Positions 28,214 through 37,837 of a stretch of 64,000 nucleotides of DNA are shown piece by piece. The stretch is from Pantoea rodasii (lineage in GTDB: Bacteria; Pseudomonadota; Gammaproteobacteria; Enterobacterales; Enterobacteriaceae): the NCBI RefSeq assembly GCF_002095465.1, contig NZ_MLFP01000002.1:62001-126000 (forward strand), in the 5' to 3' direction. How positions within the stretch are numbered: the stretch's first letter is position 1; every line of letters begins with the position of its first letter. The notes under the pieces are model-generated. The model did not search any database. It was not told where the DNA came from and was given only the letters and a program-made list of their open reading frames with translations. The position numbers and the translations under genes were made by a program.

Positions 28214-29737
28214 ATGAATGTGCTTGATTATGCTGTGATGGCGCTTTATGCGCTGATGATAGTCGCCATCACCCTATGGGCGATGCGTAAAGTGGGCAGT
28301 ACACGTGATTTTTTTGCCGCTGGCGGGAAAATGCCCTGGTGGCTGTCGGGCGTCTCACATCACATGTCCGGTTATAGCGCGGCGGTGTTTGTCGCCTATG
28401 CAGCGGTGGCTTACAACATGGGCATCACCATCTATTTTTGGTGGGCCTTTCCTATCTCGATTGCGGTATTAATCGGTTCACGCCTCTTTGCTCCACGCTG
28501 GGCCCGGCTGCGTATTCATATGAATATTGAATCGCCGATGGAATACCTCTCCACACGCTATAACGTGCCAACGCAGATGGTACTGGCATGGAGCGGCGTA
28601 CTGCTGAAAACCTTCGACGTCGGCGCCAAATGGGCGGCCATCGCCGTGATCATCAATGTCTTTACCGGATTAGATCCGCTGATTGGCATCTGTATCTCTG
28701 GTGCGCTCAGCCTGTTCTATACCGTGATGGGGGGGTTATGGGCCGATGCCTGCAATGACTTTGGCCAGTTTGTGGTGCAGTTTGTTGCCGCGATTGTGAT
28801 GGTGGTGGCGGTGGCGATGCATCTTGGCGGTTTCGCCGAGCTGTTCACCATCTGGCAGCATCTGCCTGTCACTCACACCGAGATCGTGCAGGAGCCGTAT
28901 ACGCTCGGCTTCATTCTGGCCTACTTCGTGATTTATACCCTGAGCTACAACGGTGGCACCTGGAATCTGGCACAGCGTTTTATCGCTGCACCGGCGGGGC
29001 GCGATGCGCGCAAAGCGGCGTTGCTCTCAGCCGCACTTTACCTCATTTGGCCGCTGATTCTGTTCTGGCCAATGTGGGCTGCACCGCTGCTGTTCCCCAA
29101 TCTTAGCGATCCCTCACGTTCTTACTCTGTAATGGCAATGGAGCTGCTGCCGAATGGGTTAATCGGTTTAGTGCTGGTGGCGATGTTTACTCACACGCTG
29201 TCGATGACCTCATCAGATGCCAATGCCATCACGGCGGTGGTCACGCGAGACATTCTGCCCGGCATGCTGCCGCGACGCTTCCAGCGCGGTAAAAGCTCGC
29301 TGTTAGTCGCACGACTTACCGCCTTTCTGTTCATCATCACCACCTTGATTATCGCGATGAATGCCAGCCGTTTCGGCGGTGTGCTTTCACTGCTGATTAT
29401 CTGGTTCGGCGGTTTGGTGGGGCCGATATCGATTCCGATGCTTTTGGGTTTATTGCCGGCGTTTCGACGCAGCGGCAGTGCCGCCGCACTGGTGAGTTGG
29501 GCTGTGGGCGTGGGTGCCTTTTTCTGCGTGAAATTTATCTTTAACGACGTTAGCACCGCCACTCAGGTAGCCGCGCCGGTGCTGTCATCGCTGGTGCTGT
29601 TTGTGGTGATGGGATGGCTGCGTCGTGCACCGGTTCGCCCGGAAGTCGACACGCTGCTTGCTGCACTCAATCAGGATCAGGATATGTCCGCCAGCACGCG
29701 CTGGCCGCAAAGTCATAACGCTTCTCAGGAGGGATAA
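28214..29737 (+). CDS. Sodium:solute symporter (SSS family)
   Basis: Inner-membrane Na+-coupled importer with about 13 hydrophobic segments in 507 residues. The SSS signatures are visible: RDFFAAGGKMPWWLSGVSHHMSGYSA near the N-terminus, the GLWADACNDFGQFVVQF stretch in the middle and THTLSMTSSDANAITAVVTRD in the second half, where Na+-site residues lie. ATG 28214 has GGGGAG upstream. It is the first gene of a tight operon with a NagB-like deaminase (one base between stop and start) and a NagA-like deacetylase, so the likely cargo is an N-acetylated amino sugar or related compound; that is inferred from context only. Confidence 0.85.
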   Translation: MNVLDYAVMALYALMIVAITLWAMRKVGSTRDFFAAGGKMPWWLSGVSHHMSGYSAAVFVAYAAVAYNMGITIYFWWAFPISIAVLIGSRLFAPRWARLRIHMNIESPMEYLSTRYNVPTQMVLAWSGVLLKTFDVGAKWAAIAVIINVFTGLDPLIGICISGALSLFYTVMGGLWADACNDFGQFVVQFVAAIVMVVAVAMHLGGFAELFTIWQHLPVTHTEIVQEPYTLGFILAYFVIYTLSYNGGTWNLAQRFIAAPAGRDARKAALLSAALYLIWPLILFWPMWAAPLLFPNLSDPSRSYSVMAMELLPNGLIGLVLVAMFTHTLSMTSSDANAITAVVTRDILPGMLPRRFQRGKSSLLVARLTAFLFIITTLIIAMNASRFGGVLSLLIIWFGGLVGPISIPMLLGLLPAFRRSGSAAALVSWAVGVGAFFCVKFIFNDVSTATQVAAPVLSSLVLFVVMGWLRRAPVRPEVDTLLAALNQDQDMSASTRWPQSHNASQEG

Positions 29738-29738
29738 A

Positions 29739-30512
29739 ATGACGCTTCTTCAACAGGGAAAACGCGATCGTTTGTGGGTTAAACGCTTCGATCGCCGTGA
29801 GGCATTAGGCGTTGCGGCAGCACAGGAACTCATTGCCCATCTGCAGCAATTACTGCAACAACAGGCAGTGGTGCGGATGGTATTCGCTGCCGCGCCATCG
29901 CAACGTGAGTTTCTTGCCGCGCTGGCTGCAGCACCGGATGTCGACTGGTCGCGCATTCACGCCTTTCATATGGATGAATATATTGGGCTGGATGAGGCCG
30001 CACCGCAGCGTTTTAGCCATTTCCTGCGTGAGCATCTGTTTAACCGGGTGCAACCTGGCGAGGTGCACCTCATCCCTTCAAGGGGTGAACCGGCGAAAAT
30101 TTGCCTCGAATACGCGCGTGAACTGGATGCCGCAGCGATTGATGTAGTCTGTCTGGGCATCGGTGAGAATGGTCATCTGGCCTTTAACGATCCGCCGGTG
30201 GCGGACTTCAACGATCCGCTCAGCGTCAAGACGGTGCAACTGGATGAAGCCTGCCGCCAACAGCAGGTCAATGACGGCTGTTTCACGACGCTGCTGCAGG
30301 TGCCGACGCACGCGGTGACCCTAACGATACCGGCTTTGATGCGCGGTGCCCGGCTGTTCTGCATGGTGCCGGGTGCGACCAAACGCGCGGCGGTTCAGGC
30401 CACATTACACGACGCGATTTCGACGGCTTGCCCGGCAACGCTGTTGCGTCAGCATCCCAACTGCACGCTGTATATCGATACCGATGCTTGCGCGGAGGTG
30501 TGCTTTGACTGA
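29739..30512 (+). CDS. Glucosamine-6-phosphate deaminase (NagB-like)
   Basis: Predicted to convert glucosamine-6-phosphate to fructose-6-phosphate and ammonia. At 257 residues it is slightly shorter than E. coli NagB (266). Conserved sites: FHMDEYIGL (catalytic Asp of the DEY motif), GIGENGHLAFNDP (ring-opening histidine) and VPGATKRAAVQA in the C-terminal part. E. coli has N-D-G-H at the relay position; here it is E-N-G-H, a variant that I recall from Bacillus-type enzymes, so activity is still expected but allostery may differ. ATG 29739 follows GGAGG. It overlaps the next gene by 8 bp. Confidence 0.82.
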   Translation: MTLLQQGKRDRLWVKRFDRREALGVAAAQELIAHLQQLLQQQAVVRMVFAAAPSQREFLAALAAAPDVDWSRIHAFHMDEYIGLDEAAPQRFSHFLREHLFNRVQPGEVHLIPSRGEPAKICLEYARELDAAAIDVVCLGIGENGHLAFNDPPVADFNDPLSVKTVQLDEACRQQQVNDGCFTTLLQVPTHAVTLTIPALMRGARLFCMVPGATKRAAVQATLHDAISTACPATLLRQHPNCTLYIDTDACAEVCFD

Positions 30513-31668
30513 AACCCTGTTACGTGGTCGCGATTATCGCACGCTGGAACCGATAGAACTGTACCTGCGTGAAGGCACGCTGGCAGAGGTGCGATCGCTG
30601 TCAGAGCCCGACAGCGATCTGATTCTGGCGCCGGGTCTGGTGGACCTGCAAGTTAACGGCTTTCAGGGGGTGGATTTCAACCATTTTCCCTTTAGCGAAC
30701 AAGATGTGCTGCATGCCACGCAGGCCTTGTGGCAGCAAGGCGTCACCAGCTTTATGCCAACGGTGATCACTGCACAGCCGGAAGAGATTGCGCAAGCGTT
30801 GCAGCGGCTGGCCAGCGCCTGTGAGCACTATTCTGACGTCGCGCTGGCGGTGCCGGCTTTTCATCTGGAAGGGCCGTTTTTGTCATCGGAAGATGGACCA
30901 CGTGGTGCGCATCCACGAGAAGCGATCTGTGCGCCAGATATCGCACTGTTTGAACGCTGGCAACACGCCGCGCAGCAGCGCATTGGTTTGCTGACGCTCT
31001 CACCGGAATGGCCGCAAAGTTGCGAGTTGATTCGCCATTGCGTAGCACAGCAGGTGCGGGTGGCGATTGGGCATACGTCGGCCACTGCCGCGCAGATCCA
31101 TGATGCAGTGCTGGCGGGTGCTTCGCTTTCTACTCATCTGGGTAATGGCGCACACCTGCAACTGCCGCGCCATCCCAATTACATTTGGCAGCAGCTGGCG
31201 GAGGATGCGCTGGCGGCCACGCTGATTGCCGATGGTGACCATCTGCCCGCGGAAGTTCTGAAAGTCTTTTTACGCGCTAAAGGCGAGCAGGCGCTGCTGG
31301 TGAGTGATGTAACCCGCTTTGCTGGACAGCCTCCGGGCATCTACGATTCGGCGATAGGCGGACGTGTGCAGTTGAGCGCGCAAGGGCGGTTAAGCATGGC
31401 GGATGCGCCCCAGTTGCTGGCCGGTTCTGCACGAGGCCTGCTGGATGGCGTCAATTTCCTGCTGCGGCAAAAATTAGCCCCTTTGCAGCAGGCGATTGAG
31501 ATGGCGTCGATTCGTCCGGCGCAGCAGTTAGATCTGCCACAGCAGCAGGGGTTGGCACCCGGTGCTCCGGCAGACGTGCTGCTGTTAAAGCCCCAGCCAG
31601 ATGGCAGCGTCTCGTTGGTCGCATGTATCAAACAGGGTAAAAAGGTGTGGCAAGCCGCTTCTACCTGA
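30505..31668 (+). CDS. N-acetylglucosamine-6-phosphate deacetylase (NagA-like)
   Basis: Predicted amidohydrolase removing acetate from N-acetyl-amino-sugar phosphates. Motifs: APGLVDLQVNGFQGVDF (NagA type, HxH replaced by QxN), FHLEGPFLS (metal glutamate), VAIGHTSATA (metal histidine), THLGNGAHLQL and LVSDVTRFAG (catalytic aspartate). At 387 residues it matches the family. The start is TTG 30505, overlapping the deaminase by 8 bp with GGAGG about eight bases upstream; no closer ATG fits. Third gene of the symporter-deaminase-deacetylase operon. N-acetyl sugars other than GlcNAc are possible substrates. Confidence 0.82.
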   Translation: MTETLLRGRDYRTLEPIELYLREGTLAEVRSLSEPDSDLILAPGLVDLQVNGFQGVDFNHFPFSEQDVLHATQALWQQGVTSFMPTVITAQPEEIAQALQRLASACEHYSDVALAVPAFHLEGPFLSSEDGPRGAHPREAICAPDIALFERWQHAAQQRIGLLTLSPEWPQSCELIRHCVAQQVRVAIGHTSATAAQIHDAVLAGASLSTHLGNGAHLQLPRHPNYIWQQLAEDALAATLIADGDHLPAEVLKVFLRAKGEQALLVSDVTRFAGQPPGIYDSAIGGRVQLSAQGRLSMADAPQLLAGSARGLLDGVNFLLRQKLAPLQQAIEMASIRPAQQLDLPQQQGLAPGAPADVLLLKPQPDGSVSLVACIKQGKKVWQAAST

Positions 31669-31692
31669 ATCGCATTTTTATTTTTCCTCGCT

Positions 31693-31738
31693 AACGGCGT
31701 GATAAGTAATAGCTTACTCGCCGTTTCGCTTTGTTTTT
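31693..31738 (+). terminator. Terminator after the amino-sugar operon
   Basis: AACGGCG (31693-31699) pairs with CGCCGTT (31719-31725), with partial inner pairing, and is followed by the T-rich TCGCTTTGTTTTT. Confidence 0.55.
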
Positions 31739-31822
31739 CCAGCGAAATCCTCCTGTTTTGCCAGGCTTACTGTTTGTAGGGATTTAATGTCGTGAATCCA
31801 ATAACAACGCAGGAGGCTAATC

Positions 31823-33358
31823 GTGAGCTATCAATCTGTCGTGGAACTCAAGTCGCTGGCGCAGCGCAAACCGACCAAATTCACCGTGGGTGATGTCGAT
31901 ATGGTGCTGGTTCGCGATGGCGAACGGGTGCAGGCGTTGCAGGCAAAGTGCCCACATGCGGGAGCGCCGTTAGAGCAGGGCGCAATCTGCGGTGATAAGC
32001 TGGTGTGTCCGTGGCACAAGGCGGTGTTTCAACTGCGTGATGGCAAAATGTGTGAGCCGCTGGCATTGGCTAATCTCAAACGTTACCCGGTGCGTGTTGA
32101 ACAGGGCAAGGTGCTGGTCAATCCGCAGGCGATGCCGCCTGCCAGTGCGCCTGTTGCTCAGGGCGAATCACCGGTGTGCGTGATTTTAGGTTCCGGTGCA
32201 GCAGGCAGTGCGGCGATCTGGACGTTACGTGATGAGGGCTTTAGCGGTCGTATTGTTTTGGTAGAGCGTGAATCCGCCGCCCCCTACGATCGCACCGCGC
32301 TCAGCAAGTTTGTGCCTTCGGGGAAAATGGCGATTGAGGATGTGCCCAAGCTGCTCAAGCCGGATGTGCTGAGTTCGTTACAACGCATTCAGGGCGAGGT
32401 TAAGCAACTCAAGGCGCAGGATCGCACACTGATTCTTACTGATGGTCAGCAAGTGAAATTTGATCAGCTATTAATTGCCAGCGGCGGCATTCCTCAACCT
32501 CTCAATATCCCCGGTAAGGATTTGCAGGGTGTGCATCTATTACGTTCGCTGAATCAGGCGGATGAACTGCTCAAACAGGTGGATGAGACACAGCAACTGG
32601 TGATTATCGGCAATAGCTTTATCGGTATGGAGATGGCGGGCGCGCTGCGCAATCGGGATGTGGATGTTACGGTGATTGCACGCCATCCGCTGCCTTTTGC
32701 AAAACAGTTTGGTGAAGAGATTGGACGCCATTTTTACGATCTGCATCGCAGCAATGGGGTGAAATTTGTTGAGGGTGAGCCGGAAGCGCTGGAAGGGGAA
32801 GATCAGGTGCGTGCGGTGCGCTTGAAAGGGGGCAAATCTGTGCCAGCAAGTCAGGTGCTGTTTGCTACTGGCGTGAAACCGGCGACAGATTTCATCCATG
32901 ATTTGCCACTGCAGGACGATGGCAGTTTACTCGCCGATGGGCAGCTGCGCGTTGCCGAAAATATCTGGATCGCGGGCGATATCGCCAGTTATCTCACGCC
33001 GCGGGGTCCGCAGCGCATTGAGCATTATCGTGTGGCGCACCAACAGGGGCGCATCGCGGCTCTCAATATGCTGGGCAAAGGTGTGATGTACGATCGCGTG
33101 CCGTTTTTCTGGACCGCGCACTACGGCACGCGCTACGAATATCTGGGCCATGCCGAAGAGTGGGACGACTACCGACTGCTGGGATCGCTGCAGGACAAAA
33201 GCTTTATCGCCTTTTACTGTCGTCAGGGCATCATTGCGGCGGTATGTTCAGCAGGAATGTATACGCTGACGGCGGCGCTGGTAGAAGCAATGCAGCAGCC
33301 GATGACGCTGGCGCAAGGATTGGCGTTGTTTGAGGCGTATCAGGGACAGGGCGGGTAA
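31823..33358 (+). CDS. Rieske [2Fe-2S]-FAD/NAD(P) oxidoreductase fusion
   Basis: A soluble 511-residue fusion of a Rieske ferredoxin domain with a pyridine-nucleotide-disulfide-type reductase. Residues 1-105 hold the cluster ligands CPHAG and CPWHKAV. Then come the FAD site VILGSGAAGSAAI, the NAD(P) site LVIIGNSFIGMEMAGALR, the FAD-closing NIWIAGDIA and an AIF/ferredoxin-reductase-type C-terminal domain. It resembles AIFL-like and nitrite-reductase-like reductases; the electron acceptor is unknown. The start is GTG 31823 with AGGAGG seven bases upstream. It stands alone between terminators. Confidence 0.85.
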   Translation: MSYQSVVELKSLAQRKPTKFTVGDVDMVLVRDGERVQALQAKCPHAGAPLEQGAICGDKLVCPWHKAVFQLRDGKMCEPLALANLKRYPVRVEQGKVLVNPQAMPPASAPVAQGESPVCVILGSGAAGSAAIWTLRDEGFSGRIVLVERESAAPYDRTALSKFVPSGKMAIEDVPKLLKPDVLSSLQRIQGEVKQLKAQDRTLILTDGQQVKFDQLLIASGGIPQPLNIPGKDLQGVHLLRSLNQADELLKQVDETQQLVIIGNSFIGMEMAGALRNRDVDVTVIARHPLPFAKQFGEEIGRHFYDLHRSNGVKFVEGEPEALEGEDQVRAVRLKGGKSVPASQVLFATGVKPATDFIHDLPLQDDGSLLADGQLRVAENIWIAGDIASYLTPRGPQRIEHYRVAHQQGRIAALNMLGKGVMYDRVPFFWTAHYGTRYEYLGHAEEWDDYRLLGSLQDKSFIAFYCRQGIIAAVCSAGMYTLTAALVEAMQQPMTLAQGLALFEAYQGQGG

Positions 33359-33371
33359 CATGGGTTGAACA

Positions 33372-33395
33372 CAGGTGCGCTGAGATGCGCACCTG
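33372..33395. terminator. Hairpin between convergent oxidoreductase and proC
   Basis: Perfect 9-bp stem CAGGTGCGC / GCGCACCTG with loop TGAGAT; no U-tract. Confidence 0.5.
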
Positions 33396-33410
33396 ACTCA
33401 TTCCACCAGG

Positions 33411-34223
33411 TTACTGCTTACTTAACGCCTCTGACTTGGCCATGCACTGTTGCATCGCGTTGATCACCGCTGCACGGAAGCCTTTCTCCTCCAGCACTTT
33501 TACCGCTTCGATGGTGGTGCCGCCCGGAGAGCACACCATATCTTTCAATTCGCCAGGGTGTTTGCCGGTTTCCAGCACCATCTGTGCTGAGCCTTTCACC
33601 GCCTGTGCCGCGAACTGATAGGCCTGTGCACGGGGCATACCGCCCAGCACGGCGGCATCAGCCATCGCTTCGATAAACATAAATACATAGGCTGGAGCCG
33701 AACCGCTCACGCCGACCACGGCATGAATCAGATATTCATTCACGACCGCAGCTTTACCGAAGCTCTCGAAAATGCCGACCACTTCGTCAACTTCGTGCGG
33801 CTCAACCAGCACGTTAGGCGTGACGGAAGTCATACCTTCGTTCACCAGCGACGGCGTATTCGGCATTACGCGGATGATTTTGCGGTCGTGTCCCAGCGCC
33901 GCCGCCAGTGAATCAAGGGTTACGCCTGCGGCAATCGATACCACCAGCGTATCTTTCTTTAATTGACCGGCGAGATCTTTCAGCACTTTGAGAATCACAT
34001 TCGGTTTCACGGCACCAAACAGGATATCGACTTCACGCGCCAGGCTCTCTGGGCTCTCTGCCGCCGTCACGCCATACTGCTCTGCCATCGCCTGATTGGT
34101 GGCCGGTTTACGGTCGCAGACCCAGATGTTGGCCGGGGCGATCAGCCCGCTGTTGACCAGTCCGCTGATAATCGCTTTCGCCATATTGCCGCAGCCGATA
34201 AACCCGATTTTCTTCTCCAGCAT
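33411..34223 (-). CDS. proC: Pyrroline-5-carboxylate reductase
   Basis: Last step of proline synthesis: reduces pyrroline-5-carboxylate with NADPH. N-terminal Rossmann motif IGFIGCGNMAKAI, then VVSIAAGVTLDSLA, RVMPNTPSLVNEGMT, and the C-terminal dimerisation/active-site segment VVGVSGSAPAYVFMFIEAMA, ELKDMVCSPGGTTIEA. 270 residues, near the E. coli length. ATG 34223 has AAAGGA upstream. Divergent from yaiI, exactly as in E. coli. Confidence 0.95.
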   Translation of the reverse strand: MLEKKIGFIGCGNMAKAIISGLVNSGLIAPANIWVCDRKPATNQAMAEQYGVTAAESPESLAREVDILFGAVKPNVILKVLKDLAGQLKKDTLVVSIAAGVTLDSLAAALGHDRKIIRVMPNTPSLVNEGMTSVTPNVLVEPHEVDEVVGIFESFGKAAVVNEYLIHAVVGVSGSAPAYVFMFIEAMADAAVLGGMPRAQAYQFAAQAVKGSAQMVLETGKHPGELKDMVCSPGGTTIEAVKVLEEKGFRAAVINAMQQCMAKSEALSKQ

Positions 34224-34364
34224 CGCTCTATCCTTTAAGTGTTCATTTTCTCGTGCGAGTTAGCTTACGACAGCTGTGCTGAATAACAAGCCGCGTAAAA
34301 ATATTTGCCATTCTGACGCAAGCGGGCAAGATCGCCTGCAATTCTGTTCGAAAAAGGAAAACAC

Positions 34365-34808
34365 ATGTCGATTTGGGTTGATGCCGATGCCTGCCCCAAT
34401 GTCATCAAAGAAGTGCTGTACCGTGCAGCCGAGCGCGCCAAAATCACCGTGACCTTTGTGGCCAATCAGCCACTGCGCGTGCCGCCATCGCCGTGGCTGA
34501 AAACGCTGCAGGTGGCGGCGGGATTTGACGTGGCTGATAACGAAATCGTTAAGCGTGTGCAACCGGGCGAGCTGGTGATCACCGGTGATATTCCGTTAGC
34601 GGCTGAAGTGCTGGAGAAGGGCGCAGCGGCGTTGAATCCGCGTGGTGAGCGCTACTCACCGGATACCATCCGTCAGCGCCTGACCATGCGTGACTTTATG
34701 GAAACGATGCGAGCGAGTGGCGTGCAGAGTGGCGGCCCGTCGGCGCTAAACCAACGTGACCGCCAGCTGTTTGCTAACGAACTGGATAAGTGGTTAAGAC
34801 AGCGCTAA
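34365..34808 (+). CDS. yaiI: UPF0178 protein YaiI
   Basis: 147-residue YaiI/YqxD-family protein with a PIN-like, NYN-type fold; the acidic motif WVDADACPN near the N-terminus and [15 protein letters not shown] in the middle are the conserved, probably metal-binding positions. The C-terminus ([32 protein letters not shown]) is typical of the family. The biochemical role is unestablished. AAGGAA precedes ATG 34365. Its stop abuts the convergent DUF2076 gene with no gap. Confidence 0.92.
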   Translation: MSIWVDADACPNVIKEVLYRAAERAKITVTFVANQPLRVPPSPWLKTLQVAAGFDVADNEIVKRVQPGELVITGDIPLAAEVLEKGAAALNPRGERYSPDTIRQRLTMRDFMETMRASGVQSGGPSALNQRDRQLFANELDKWLRQR

Positions 34809-35512
34809 TCAGACGAAGCTGTCGTCATCGTCATAATCACCGCCACCAAAATCGCTGAAGTCGTTGTTATCCGCCAGGCTGTTGTTGTCCCAGCTGGCAT
34901 TGTCATTCAGGAAAGCGTTGTCGCTGTCATTGCCGTTGAAGGTATCGAGATTGTTATCCACCTGCGGCAGTGCCGGTTCGTTGATAATGTTGACGATTTC
35001 TTCCGGCTGGGAATGGTGGAACATGCTGGTCAGCATATCGGCCATCACCACGCCACCCGCCACACCCACGGCTGTCTGTAATGCACCACCGAGAAAACCG
35101 GTGCCACGGGCAGGCGGTGCCGCATACTGCTGCTGCTGCTGCGGGGCATATTGTTGTTGCGGCTGCTGCGGCGCGCTGTTCCATACCGGCTGTTGTTGCT
35201 GCGGTGCAGACTGACGTGAACCGCCGCCAAACAAACTCGACAGGAAACCGCCGCTGCTCTGCTGCGGGGCTTGCTGTTGCTGCTGAGCCTGCGCCAGACG
35301 ATTTTCCAGATCGGTTACTTGTGCATTGAGTTTCTTCAACGCCGCTTCCTGAATCAGAATCGCCTGCGACATGTAATAAGGCGCACCGGCTGGTTCTGTA
35401 ACTGCTGTTTGATCAGTTGCTCAGCACCGGCATCACGCGGTCCGCTCTGGTTTTCAGCCTGTTTCAGTCGGCTGAAAAGATTTTCGATTAACTGTTGTTC
35501 TTCATTTTGCAT
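34809..35512 (-). pseudogene. DUF2076 family protein, interrupted by a one-base frameshift
   Basis: The first frame (ATG 35512, GGAGG upstream) gives MQNEEQQLIENLFSRLKQAE and continues to QQLQNQP, then runs into the wrong frame. The second frame continues GAPYYMSQAILIQEAALKKL with a coiled coil (LNAQVTDLENRLAQ), a glutamine/proline-rich linker, a glycine-rich segment (GFLGGALQTAVGVAGGVVMADM) and an acidic asparagine/aspartate tail ending DDDDSFV. A missing G near 35386-35389 (GG for GGG) splits it; repair gives about 234 residues, normal for DUF2076. Function unknown; likely soluble or envelope-associated. Confidence 0.8.
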
Positions 35513-35798
35513 GGTGTGAACCTCCGATGATTCGTACCTCTTTATATGTGGGCAACGTGACAGAAAGTAAATCAATGGCCTGGTAAGGAAATGTTGCCCG
35601 CACTTACAAATTGGGTGATGCACGAAATGCGCATCATTTTATGATTATTAATCATATAGATAGTGATTTTCTGGTCGTAAATACGCGTAAATCGTGCTTC
35701 GCGGGTGGCTGATAAAATAAAATCCAGGTATCATGCGACGCAATATTGACCTGATGACCTTGCCCGTGCGGCATAAATACGGCGGAGGATGAGCCCGG

Positions 35799-36323
35799 AT
35801 GTCATTACCCATCTATCTGATCGGCGCACGCGGTTGCGGTAAGACCACTATCGGCCAGGCGCTATCGCAGGCACTCGGCTATGCCTTTAGCGATACCGAT
35901 CATTATCTGCAACTCACCACTCAGCGTTCCGTTGCGGAAATCGTGGCCTCCGAAGGCTGGGACAGCTTCCGCGCGCGCGAAACTGAATCACTGCGTGCCG
36001 TAACGGCCCCGGCCACGGTGATTGCCACCGGTGGCGGCATGGTATTGGCTGAGGTGAATCGTCGCTTTATGCGCGAGCATGGGCAGGTGATTTGGCTGAA
36101 CGCGCCGTCGACGGTGTTGGCCGATCGTCTGGAACGCCAACCTGAAGCCGCACAGCGTCCAACGCTTACCGGCCGTCCGATTGCCGAAGAGATGAGCGAT
36201 ATTCTACGTGAGCGTGCGCATCTCTACCGTCAAACGGCACATCATGAAGTGAATGCCATGCAGGCGCCGGAACAGGTTGTAGACCAAATTCTCCAATCCC
36301 TTTCGCTCGCCCGCGCCAGCTAA
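35799..36323 (+). CDS. aroL: Shikimate kinase II
   Basis: Phosphorylates shikimate with ATP in the aromatic amino acid pathway. P-loop [11 protein letters not shown] near residue 9; shikimate-binding DTDHYLQ, the FRARETE arginine/glutamate segment and [11 protein letters not shown] region [16 protein letters not shown]. 174 residues, the AroL length. ATG 35799 follows GGAGG. As in E. coli, yaiA lies downstream. I did not find a TyrR box good enough to list. Confidence 0.94.
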   Translation: MSLPIYLIGARGCGKTTIGQALSQALGYAFSDTDHYLQLTTQRSVAEIVASEGWDSFRARETESLRAVTAPATVIATGGGMVLAEVNRRFMREHGQVIWLNAPSTVLADRLERQPEAAQRPTLTGRPIAEEMSDILRERAHLYRQTAHHEVNAMQAPEQVVDQILQSLSLARAS

Positions 36324-36433
36324 CGCCTTCAGATTTATCCCTCTTTTCAACCGCGATCCTCCATTGTCTATACTTACCTTCAGACAGGGGATCGCCGCTG
36401 TCTGTGTGGAAACCAGACATAAGAGGGAAATCT

Positions 36434-36625
36434 ATGCCAACTAAACCACCCTATCCGCGAGAAGCACGCATCGTTGCCGTTGAGAAAGGCGCAGCGGACA
36501 ATACCGTGACTTGGTATGAATTACGCGCCGACCATCCGAAGCCTGACTCATTGATCAGCGAGCACAAAACCGAAGCTGAAGCGCAGGATGCCAAAGAGCG
36601 TTACGAAGACGCTGATAAAGAGTAA
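36434..36625 (+). CDS. yaiA: Small protein YaiA
   Basis: 63-residue soluble protein, the same length as in E. coli and with the diagnostic ends [31 protein letters not shown] and [14 protein letters not shown] 36434 follows AGAGGGAAA. In E. coli it is co-transcribed with aroL; here the gap is 110 bp. Function unknown. Confidence 0.92.
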   Translation: MPTKPPYPREARIVAVEKGAADNTVTWYELRADHPKPDSLISEHKTEAEAQDAKERYEDADKE

Positions 36626-36915
36626 TTCTGGCGGGCAAGGACGCCTTTATAGTGTTAATGACTTACCGTTGTTAAATAGAAATTTTTCACCCTCGCAAAA
36701 AGGCTGTGAAGCCGGCCTAAATCTTTATCCTTTTCTGCCATCGTGGTTGATTGCCTGATAACGTCATTCTCTTTTTAGTTTGTGCCGTATTTTGTGCTGC
36801 GTGAAATCGGTGCAAATTTAGCCGGTTCAAAATTTGCACTTGACCCGATAAACGTAGCGAATTACTTTCATTGTATTGATATAGGAACTCAGTTCCACAT
36901 AATGAAACTAATGCC

Positions 36916-37668
36916 ATGACCACACTCGAAAACGCCGCTGCCGTACTCAAGCTTTTCCAGCGCTTTGGCGTGACGCAGGGCCATCCGGGCCTGACCTTCA
37001 CCGAGGTGGTTGAGGCATTGGGATTGCCGAAAAGTACAGTTTCTCGCCTGCTGGCGACCATGGAAAGTGAAGGATTACTTGAGCGTGATCCTGACAGTCG
37101 CTGTTTCCAGATTGGTCGCGTGTTGCTTTCGGTAGCGGGGCATTACTTATCCACGCCGTTAGTGGATAGCGCCTCTGCGCCGATGGCACAGCTGGCTGCC
37201 AGTAGTGGCTGTATGGGCTACATCTCCGTGCTGGATGGCCATGACGTCCTGGTGATGCGTATGTATCACGGTCGTTTTTTCACCCAGTTAGTGACACCGC
37301 CAGGCTCGCGCGTTTCCCTTTCCGGTACTTCTACCGGGCGCGTGCTGTTGGCACAGTTGAGCGATGAGCAAGTGCGCGCGCGTTTTGCCGACAACTGGCA
37401 AGCCGCATCAGCGAACTCGCCGCTGAATATTGATGCACTCTGTGAAGAATTGGCGGTGATTCGCCAGCAGGGCTGGGCACTGGCACGCAATGAGACGTTG
37501 CCGGGCATCAGTTCACTGGCGGTAGCGGTTACCAATAAGCATCGCGGCGAAAGTGCCGCACTGTGTCTCTCGTTTCTTTCGCAAGAGGCGGCCCCGGGTT
37601 ATCCGGAAGCGCTGCTCAGCGAACTGCGCTCTACGGCTGCATTGATGGCCGAGAAATACGGCGCATAA
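36916..37668 (+). CDS. IclR-family transcriptional regulator
   Basis: 250 residues: N-terminal winged helix-turn-helix (AAAVLKLFQRFG, LTFTEVVEALGLPKSTVSRLLATMESEGLLERD), then the IclR effector domain (GYISVLDGHDVLVMRMYHGR, SLSGTSTGRVLLAQL, PGISSLAVAVTNKH). It ends at a UUCG-loop terminator, immediately upstream of the OPT-DUF1177-aroM operon, which it probably controls; an imperfect GAAACG-N6-CGTTTTC palindrome at 37794-37812 is a possible site. ATG 36916 lacks a clear ribosome site. The effector is unknown. Confidence 0.87.
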   Translation: MTTLENAAAVLKLFQRFGVTQGHPGLTFTEVVEALGLPKSTVSRLLATMESEGLLERDPDSRCFQIGRVLLSVAGHYLSTPLVDSASAPMAQLAASSGCMGYISVLDGHDVLVMRMYHGRFFTQLVTPPGSRVSLSGTSTGRVLLAQLSDEQVRARFADNWQAASANSPLNIDALCEELAVIRQQGWALARNETLPGISSLAVAVTNKHRGESAALCLSFLSQEAAPGYPEALLSELRSTAALMAEKYGA

Positions 37669-37711
37669 CCTTATTTTCGATTTAAAGGCGTTTATTCGCG
37701 CCACACCAGGG

Positions 37712-37740
37712 AAATAGCAGGTCTTCGGACCTGCCTATTT
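37712..37740 (+). terminator. Terminator after the IclR regulator
   Basis: GCAGGTC / GACCTGC stem with a stable TTCG tetraloop, extended by flanking AAATAG / CTATTT symmetry. Confidence 0.65.
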
Positions 37741-37837
37741 CAAAAATCAGGGAACGATTTATTAAAAGCGTTGATGTCCCGCGTGTCGGGCATGAAACGT
37801 ATTCGCGTTTTCTACAGGGTGAAAATACGGGGATAAT

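Noticed and set aside
35660-35798. Possible TyrR box upstream of aroL (CGTAAATACGCGTAAATCG)
   Set aside because: It is a direct repeat of GTAAAT rather than the TGTAAA-N6-TTTACA palindrome, so support is too weak.
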